Source of the DNA: an uncultured Peptococcaceae bacterium
Lineage (GTDB): Bacteria; Bacillota; Dehalobacteriia; UBA4068
Direction: 5' to 3'
Length of the DNA: 12,574 nucleotides
Assembly: GCA_947307285.1 (NCBI GenBank)
Contig: CAMZIS010000016.1
Coordinates: 1-12,574 of the forward strand
The notes beneath the pieces are model-generated. The model ran no database searches and had not been told where the DNA came from. It was given only the letters and a program-made list of their open reading frames with translations. Shown here in pieces: positions 8,535 to 12,574 of this stretch; within the stretch, counting starts at the first letter, position 1, and every line of letters starts with the position of its first letter. A program made the translations under genes and the position numbers.

Positions 8535-9208
8535 TGCGGGACCTCGAATTTATAGCCGCCGTTGCGCTGAGTGACCAGCAGGTCGCGGTAGACGCCCAGA
8601 CAATTGCGGATAGTGCGGATATGGGTGTCCACCACCCGGTCGTTGCCGAAGAACTCGTAGCCCCAGACGTCGGAGAGGATCTTTTCCCGGGAGAGGATGA
8701 CGTCGCGGTTCTGCACCAGATAGAGCAGCAGCTCCATATCCTTGGGGGCCAGGCTGACCTGCTCCCCGTCCACCGACACCGTACGCCGGTTGGGATCGAT
8801 CTTCAGCCCCTGATACTCCACGGCTTCCCTGCCGGCGGCGCCGGACTGATTTCGGCGGCGCAGCACGGCCTTGATGCGGGCCATCAGCTCGGCCGGAGAA
8901 AAAGGCTTCACTATATAATCGTCGATGCCCAGCTCGAACCCGAACAGCTTGTCATATTCCTCGCCCCGGGCGGAGAGCATGATCACCGGCACGTCTTTGG
9001 TCCTGCGTATCTCTTTACAGGCGGAAAAACCGTCCAGCCGGGGCAGCATGACGTCCAGGATGACCACGCCGAAATCCTGCTCCTGGCACAGCTTCACCGC
9101 TTCCATGCCGTCCTTGGCTTCCTCCACTTCATAGCCGTGGAATTCGCAGTATTCGCGGATAACGGCGCGGATCTTCTGCTCGTCGTCAACGATGAGTATC
9201 CGGCACAC
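8531..9208 (-). CDS. OmpR/PhoB-family response regulator
   Basis: Starting at GTG 9208 the protein is 225 residues. The receiver domain (about 1-115) begins CRILIVDDEQ and has acidic pocket residues in VDDE, phospho-acceptor Asp52 (ILDVMLP), the switch Ser79 (MLSARG) and Lys101 (YIVKPF). The C-terminal winged helix (about 125-225) contains LAPKDMELLLYLVQNRDVIL and VVDTHIRTIRNCLG, as in OmpR/PhoB members, ending with the hairpin wing RNGGYKF. An upstream in-frame ATG at 9226 has no ribosome binding site, whereas AGGAGGTG lies six bases before GTG 9208. It is cotranscribed with the kinase. It probably binds tandem direct repeats, and one such repeat lies upstream of its own gene. Target genes unknown. 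Confidence 0.94.
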   Translation of the reverse strand: MCRILIVDDEQKIRAVIREYCEFHGYEVEEAKDGMEAVKLCQEQDFGVVILDVMLPRLDGFSACKEIRRTKDVPVIMLSARGEEYDKLFGFELGIDDYIVKPFSPAELMARIKAVLRRRNQSGAAGREAVEYQGLKIDPNRRTVSVDGEQVSLAPKDMELLLYLVQNRDVILSREKILSDVWGYEFFGNDRVVDTHIRTIRNCLGVYRDLLVTQRNGGYKFEVPQ

Positions 9209-9214
9209 TTTGCC

Positions 9215-9222
9215 CACCTCCT
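9215..9222 (-). promoter_or_regulatory. Ribosome binding site fixing the regulator's GTG start
   Basis: AGGAGGTG on the minus strand stands six bases before GTG 9208. It lies inside the longer reading frame that would begin at ATG 9226, so it argues for the shorter protein. Confidence 0.85.
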
Positions 9223-9248
9223 GCATATCTAGTTACGACATACGTCAA

Positions 9249-9271
9249 CGTTTATATAAGCGTTTATATAA
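9249..9271. repeat. AT-rich tandem direct repeat upstream of the two-component operon
   Basis: The 11-base unit CGTTTATATAA occurs at 9249-9259 and again, exactly, at 9261-9271, giving a 12-base period. On the minus strand it reads TTATATAAACG twice and contains TATAAA, a possible -10. It sits 41 to 63 bases before the regulator's start codon. OmpR-family regulators bind direct repeats about one helical turn apart, so it may be an autoregulatory site, a promoter, or both. No good -35 was found. Confidence 0.6.
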
Positions 9272-9280
9272 TCATAGCAC

Positions 9281-9533
9281 AAAACCGGGCCGACAGGCAA
9301 TCCCGCAACGGTCAGCGGAGCAGTTTCGGACGGTGCAGCAGCCGGGCCGTCCGGCCCGTTTTGCGTTCCGGGCACGGTTTTCGGCGGCCGGATCGCGGCA
9401 AACGCTTCTCCCGGATGCCGGCCATAGCTGGCCAAACAATAGCGATCAGTGTTCGCTGCGATCGATTGCCCCGGCCGCGGCGGATCGACCGCATTTTCAT
9501 GCGTCAATAAACCGATAGTCCGCCGGCGAAACG
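9281..9533. other. GC-rich gene-free region with several hairpins (possible leader or small RNA)
   Basis: No convincing gene is seen in this stretch of about 250 bases. Short frames through it lack ribosome binding sites and are Arg/Pro-rich. Notable structures are: a minus-strand hairpin at 9487-9505 with a GAAA tetraloop and one bulged base; two overlapping, mutually exclusive stems (9327-9333 with 9347-9353, and 9343-9349 with 9352-9358); and a small stem near 9432-9445. The stem at 9343-9358 is followed by TTTT on the plus strand and so resembles a plus-strand terminator. No known riboswitch class was recognised. Confidence 0.45.
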
Positions 9534-9559
9534 AAAAGGCCGCGAACGAGTCCGCGGCC
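9534..9559 (-). terminator. Rho-independent terminator after scpB
   Basis: A perfect 7-bp GC-only stem (GGCCGCG at 9538-9544 with CGCGGCC at 9553-9559) closes an eight-base loop. On the minus strand it is followed by TTTTCGTTTC. It lies 15 bases after the scpB stop, so it ends the housekeeping cluster. Confidence 0.85.
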
Positions 9560-9574
9560 CAAGGGTCAAACAGC

Positions 9575-10204
9575 TTATAAATTGAATTCTCCCTGCTCCT
9601 CTTCCTGCAGGCGGGGCAGATCGTCCAGAGAATCGATGCCGAAGAAGCTGAGGAACTCTTCGCCTGTGCCGTAGAGGATGGCGCGGCCGGCGGTATTGAC
9701 CCGGCCCACCTCGCGGATGAGCTTCTTTTCCAGCAGGGTGTTGATGACGGAATCGCTGTCCACCTGACGCACGGCGGCCACCTCGGCCCGGGTGATGGGC
9801 TGCTTATAGGCGATGACGGCCAGCGCCTCCAGGGCAGCGCTTGACAGCTGCTGATATTTGGGACGGTACAGGCGCTCCACCAGAAAAGCGAACTGCTCCG
9901 GCGTGACGAACTGATAGCCGCCGGCGATGCGACGCAGGGTGAAACCCCGATCGGCGTAGCGTTCCGTGAGCTCTTTCAACGCTTCGCCGACCTGCTCCTC
10001 GGCAGCTTCCGTATATTTGGCCAGGTCCTGTACGGTCAAAGGCTCGCAGGCCACGAAGAGCAGGGCTTCCAGGGCCCGCAGCAAAGCGTCGCCCGTAAGC
10101 GCGACCGGTTCTTCCTGCGACGCGCTCTCTTGCTGAATAGCAGCTTCCTGCTGTTCTGCTTCGATCGCAGGCAGGTTGGCTTCAGATGGTAACGTCTCTG
10201 TCAT
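9575..10204 (-). CDS. scpB: Segregation and condensation protein B
   Basis: This 209-residue cytosolic protein is the ScpB (kite) partner of the SMC-ScpAB complex that organises and segregates chromosomes. The first winged helix begins near LEALLFVACEPLTVQDLA (45-62) and the second near LSSAALEALAVIAYKQPITR (120-139). The C-terminal GRAILYGTGEEFLSFFGIDS (173-192) followed by LDDLP is the ScpB signature. Residues 1-38 are a Glu/Gln/Ala-rich, probably disordered extension. The family's usual RGVDS appears as RQVDS. The ATG at 10204 lies 23 bases inside scpA, so the pair is translationally coupled. AAGGA is only two bases from the ATG, and a GGGAG lies further back. It is the last gene of its cluster. 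Confidence 0.95.
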   Translation of the reverse strand: MTETLPSEANLPAIEAEQQEAAIQQESASQEEPVALTGDALLRALEALLFVACEPLTVQDLAKYTEAAEEQVGEALKELTERYADRGFTLRRIAGGYQFVTPEQFAFLVERLYRPKYQQLSSAALEALAVIAYKQPITRAEVAAVRQVDSDSVINTLLEKKLIREVGRVNTAGRAILYGTGEEFLSFFGIDSLDDLPRLQEEEQGEFNL

Positions 10205-10940
10205 AATCCTTGCTTTCTCCCGGGAACATATAGATCTCGCCGAACTGGTTATCCTGACTGACCCGGATCACCCGCTGACGGATCAGCTCCAGCAGGGCCA
10301 AAAATGTCACCACCAGCTCCATGCGGCTCACGCAGCCGGTAAAGGCGTCGGAGAAACGTACGCCCTGCTCACGGCCGGTGATAAGACTGAACAGCTGGTC
10401 CAGCTTGTCCCGCAAAGTGACCTGCTCCCGCTGGATAGAGAACACTGTTTCCTTTTTCGCGGCTTTCTCCAGCACCTTATCGAAGGCGGCCTGCAGGTCG
10501 GACAAGGTCTTGCCGGACAGAGGGTTCTCCTCGCTGAACAGGTTCACGTACAGCTCCTGCTCGTTAGGTCGGCGGATGAGGCGGCTGGAAGTCTCGCGCA
10601 GCTGCGACATCTGGGCCGCCGCCTCTTTGAAGCGCATGTATTCCAGCAGGTCGTGGACCAGCTCGGCTCTGGCGTCCTCTTCCTCCCCTTCTTCCGTCTG
10701 AGGCCGCGGCAGCAGCATGCGGGCCTTGATGGTGAGCAAGGTGGCGGCCATGACCAAAAATTCCGAGGCGATATCCAGGTCCAGCTCCTCCATGCGGGCC
10801 AGATATTCCAGATACTGGTCCGTGATGCGGGCGATGGGGATATCGTAGATATCCACCTGCTCTTCCCGGATCAGGTGCAGCAGCAGGTCGAAGGGGCCGT
10901 CGAAGACAGGCAGATGGATTTGGTAGCCGCTGTCCGCCAT
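10182..10940 (-). CDS. scpA: Segregation and condensation protein A (kleisin)
   Basis: This 252-residue protein has the expected ScpA length. The N-terminal signature FDGPFDLLLHLI (13-24) and the helix LVMAATLLTIKARMLLP (62-78) mark the part that binds the SMC neck. The C-terminal winged-helix region (about 170-250), with VVTFLALLELIRQRVIRVSQ, should bind the SMC head. The acidic middle (about 82-90) is a normal linker. It joins ScpB in the loading and function of SMC on the chromosome. Its ATG is separated from the trpS stop by a single base (TGACATG), and its 3' end overlaps scpB. The ribosome binding site is weak (GAAG), so translation is probably coupled to trpS. Confidence 0.95.
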   Translation of the reverse strand: MADSGYQIHLPVFDGPFDLLLHLIREEQVDIYDIPIARITDQYLEYLARMEELDLDIASEFLVMAATLLTIKARMLLPRPQTEEGEEEDARAELVHDLLEYMRFKEAAAQMSQLRETSSRLIRRPNEQELYVNLFSEENPLSGKTLSDLQAAFDKVLEKAAKKETVFSIQREQVTLRDKLDQLFSLITGREQGVRFSDAFTGCVSRMELVVTFLALLELIRQRVIRVSQDNQFGEIYMFPGESKDYDRDVTI

Positions 10941-10941
10941 G

Positions 10942-11931
10942 TCAGATCTTCATGGCCTCCCGCACCATGCCCATGGTCTCCCGGGCCGTTTTGCGGGCGG
11001 CGGTGTTGCCGGCGTCGATGATCTCGTCCAGCAGGGCGGGCTGGGCCTCGTATTTGGCCCGCCGTTCCCGCATGGGCTCCAGGAAATCGTTGATGCATTC
11101 GGTCAGGCGCTTTTTGCACTGGCCGCAGCCGATGGCGCCGGCCTTGCAGTCGGCGCAGATCTGAGGCTGCTCCGCCTTGTTGAAAAAGCCCTGATAAGCG
11201 TAGACGGCGCACACGTCGGGGTGGCCGGGATCGGTCTTGCGGATGCGGGTGGCGTCGGTGACCATGCTCCAGACCTTGGTCTTCACGTCCTCAGGCTTTT
11301 CCGACAGCAGGATGAAGTTGCCGTAGCTCTTGGACATCTTGCGGTTGTCCGTGCCGGGCAGGATCTCAATGTGGTTGAACACGGGCTGGGGCTCCGGGAA
11401 GACCTGGCAGTTATAGAGATGGTGGAAGCGGCGCAGCAGCTCGCGGCAGAATTCCACGTGAGGCGCCTGATCCTCCCCCACCGGCACGCCGGAGGGGCGG
11501 TACATCAGGATATCCGCCGCCATCAGCAGCGGGTAGCCCAGGAAGCCGTAGGTGGCGATGTCCTTGCCCTTTTCCTTGAAGGCTTCCAGCTGGCCCTTGT
11601 AGGTGGGCACCCGTTCCAGCCAGGACAGGGGCGTGATCATGGAGAACAGCAGATGCAGCTCGGCATGCTCCTTGATGTCGGACTGATGGAAGATATGGCA
11701 CTTTTCCGGGTCCAGACCGGCGGAGAGCCAGTCGATGACGATCTCCCGGCGATTGGCCCGGATGCTGTCGGTATTGTCGAACTGAGTGGTGATGGCGTGC
11801 CAGTCGGCGGTGAACCAGTAGGAATCGTAGAGGTCGCACAGGCGCACCCATTCCTTGATCACGTTATAGTGGCCCAGATGCAGCCGGCCGGTGGGACGCA
11901 TACCGCTTAACAAACGCTGTTTTTCCGCCAT
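10942..11931 (-). CDS. trpS: Tryptophanyl-tRNA synthetase, probably iron-sulfur type
   Basis: This 329-residue class I synthetase attaches tryptophan to tRNA-Trp in the cytosol. The HIGH-type motif is HLGH (18-21) and the KMSKS loop is exact (198-202). SGVPVGEDQAPHVEFCREL (147-165) is the usual tryptophan-pocket and dimer segment. Four cysteines at 241, 262, 269 and 272 give C-x20-C-x6-C-x2-C. This closely resembles the motif of the Thermotoga maritima enzyme, recalled as C-x22-C-x6-C-x2-C, which binds a [4Fe-4S] cluster near the anticodon site. Cys259 and Cys279 are extra. The open frame reaches 12018, but AAGGAGG lies seven bases before ATG 11931, and the longer form would overlap the upstream gene. 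There is no room for a T-box leader in the 44-base gap. Synthetase sure, cluster probable. Confidence 0.96.
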   Translation of the reverse strand: MAEKQRLLSGMRPTGRLHLGHYNVIKEWVRLCDLYDSYWFTADWHAITTQFDNTDSIRANRREIVIDWLSAGLDPEKCHIFHQSDIKEHAELHLLFSMITPLSWLERVPTYKGQLEAFKEKGKDIATYGFLGYPLLMAADILMYRPSGVPVGEDQAPHVEFCRELLRRFHHLYNCQVFPEPQPVFNHIEILPGTDNRKMSKSYGNFILLSEKPEDVKTKVWSMVTDATRIRKTDPGHPDVCAVYAYQGFFNKAEQPQICADCKAGAIGCGQCKKRLTECINDFLEPMRERRAKYEAQPALLDEIIDAGNTAARKTARETMGMVREAMKI

Positions 11932-11938
11932 GGGAAAA

Positions 11939-11945
11939 CCTCCTT
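11939..11945 (-). promoter_or_regulatory. Ribosome binding site fixing the trpS start
   Basis: AAGGAGG on the minus strand lies seven bases before ATG 11931. It rules out the longer in-frame start at 12018, which would extend into the upstream protease gene. Confidence 0.9.
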
Positions 11946-11963
11946 GAGATAGTAAAAATTGGA

Positions 11964-11979
11964 CTGAGCTCACGCTCAG
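11964..11979 (-). other. Small hairpin over the protease stop codon, upstream of trpS
   Basis: On the minus strand CTGAGC-GTGA-GCTCAG forms a 6-bp perfect stem with a GNRA-type tetraloop. It includes the TGA stop of the upstream gene. TTTTT follows five bases later, which is too loose for a firm terminator call. It may be a weak attenuator or processing element. Confidence 0.4.
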
Positions 11980-12572
11980 GCTAATCCGAACAGGGAATAG
12001 AGCCCGTTGACGATCCACTGGGCGGGCACCAGGATGATCTTATCCAGCACCGTATCCAGCCCCGGTATCAGCATAAAGGCGGCCAGGATGATGAAGCCGT
12101 AGCGTTCCAGGGCCAGCACCACGTTCATTTTCGAGGGCGGCAGCAGGCCGGTGATCAGCTTGGAGCCGTCCAGGGGCGGGATGGGGATCAGGTTGAACAC
12201 CATCAGCACCGCGTTGATGGAGGCGAAATACTGCAGGAAATTGACGCCGTAAGTATAGAGATTATAGCGGAAGTCGCTGGTGAACCATTCCCGGTTATGG
12301 ATGGCCAAATGGTAGATGAGGGCCAGCAGGGCCACGCCCACCACGGCCTCCAGCAGATTCATCAGGGGGCCGGCGGCGGAGACGAGGATCATCTTATGGC
12401 CCCGGTTTCCCTTGTAGTAGTTGGGGTTGATGGGTACGGGCTTAGCCCAGCCGAAGCCCAGCACCACCAGTAAGAGAAAGCCGACTGGGTCCAGGTGCTT
12501 CAGCGGGTTCAGGGTCAGCCGGCCCGCGTTTTTGGCCGTGGGGTCGCCGAAAGCGTAGGACACCCGGGCGTG
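11976..12572 (-). CDS. Site-2 protease family (M50) membrane metalloprotease, 5' end missing
   Basis: The frame is open to the window edge. The visible part begins HAR-VSYAFGDPTAKNAGRL, so the first His is probably the second histidine of the HExxH zinc motif, and the rest of that motif lies outside. The remaining hallmarks are present: LNPLKHLDPVG, GWAKPVPINP, AAGPLMNLL and the zinc-ligand segment NLIPIPPLDG. Several hydrophobic spans (for example VGFLLLVVLGFGW, VVGVALLALIYHL, FIILAAFMLIPG) place it in the membrane. Members cut peptide bonds within or near the membrane; the substrate here is unknown. It is upstream of trpS by 44 bases on the same strand and probably cotranscribed. The GTG at 12563 is internal and not a start. 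Confidence 0.9.
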   Translation of the reverse strand, partial: HARVSYAFGDPTAKNAGRLTLNPLKHLDPVGFLLLVVLGFGWAKPVPINPNYYKGNRGHKMILVSAAGPLMNLLEAVVGVALLALIYHLAIHNREWFTSDFRYNLYTYGVNFLQYFASINAVLMVFNLIPIPPLDGSKLITGLLPPSKMNVVLALERYGFIILAAFMLIPGLDTVLDKIILVPAQWIVNGLYSLFGLA

Positions 12573-12574
12573 GG

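Noticed and set aside
7080..8555. Plus-strand open frame of 491 codons opposite the histidine kinase
   Set aside because: The minus-strand kinase has every expected motif. The plus frame gives no recognisable family and is a shadow caused by GC-rich third positions.
9209..9226. ATG at 9226 as the regulator's start
   Set aside because: The perfect AGGAGGTG lies downstream of this ATG and points to GTG 9208.
9312..9507. Short minus-strand frames (62 and 92 codons) in the region upstream of the regulator
   Set aside because: There is no ribosome binding site, the composition is Arg/Pro-rich, and two frames are open across the same GC-rich bases, as expected by chance.
9281..9533. Known riboswitch (TPP, cobalamin, c-di-GMP, SAM, fluoride)
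   Set aside because: None of the conserved core sequences I know for these classes could be found on either strand.
10939..11910. Plus-strand open frame of 323 codons opposite trpS
   Set aside because: TrpRS on the minus strand has HLGH and KMSKS; the plus frame has no domain.
11932..12018. Longer TrpRS N-terminus from 12018
   Set aside because: It would overlap the protease gene, and AAGGAGG is ideally placed for ATG 11931.

Overview
The window looks like chromosomal core sequence from a GC-rich (roughly 60 percent by eye) anaerobic Firmicute of the Clostridia type. The pointers are strong Gram-positive style ribosome binding sites (AAGGAGG), a lipoprotein solute-binding protein, an SMC-partner pair scpA/scpB behind trpS and a site-2 protease, a DUF362 double-ferredoxin protein, and a TrpRS with the cysteine spacing of iron-sulfur TrpRS enzymes. 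The genus cannot be fixed from the sequence alone. No mobile element, CRISPR array, tRNA or rRNA is seen.

Layout, left to right. (1) 3-803, plus strand: the 3' part of a DUF362-type protein with two [4Fe-4S] motifs. It meets a convergent gene at a strong bidirectional terminator (835-867). (2) 887-2155, minus: an orphan condensation-domain/acyltransferase-like protein with its own candidate promoter. (3) 2320-6978, minus: a complete five-gene ABC importer operon of the branched-chain amino acid (HAAT/Liv) type, ordered binding protein, livH, livM, livG, livF. An extended -10 promoter lies upstream, a strong hairpin sits between the binding protein and livH, and a U-tract terminator follows livF. 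(4) 7116-9208, minus: an OmpR-family response regulator and its membrane histidine kinase, overlapping by ATGA, with an AT-rich direct repeat upstream. (5) 9281-9533: a GC-rich, gene-free stretch with several hairpins. (6) 9575-12572, minus: a housekeeping cluster of M50 protease (5' end cut off), trpS, scpA and scpB, closed by a terminator at 9534-9559.

How the parts work together. The binding protein is a surface lipoprotein that captures the ligand. LivH and LivM form the channel, and LivG and LivF supply ATP hydrolysis. The two-component system lies directly upstream in the same direction with no clear terminator between, so it could control the importer, but that is inference from position. 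ScpA and ScpB are the kleisin and kite partners of SMC in chromosome segregation.

No wholly new system is evident. The best second looks are the asymmetric LivG/LivF ATPase pair (both deviations fall in one composite ATP site), the probable iron-sulfur TrpRS, the tandem repeat and structured leader around the two-component promoter, and the orphan acyltransferase.
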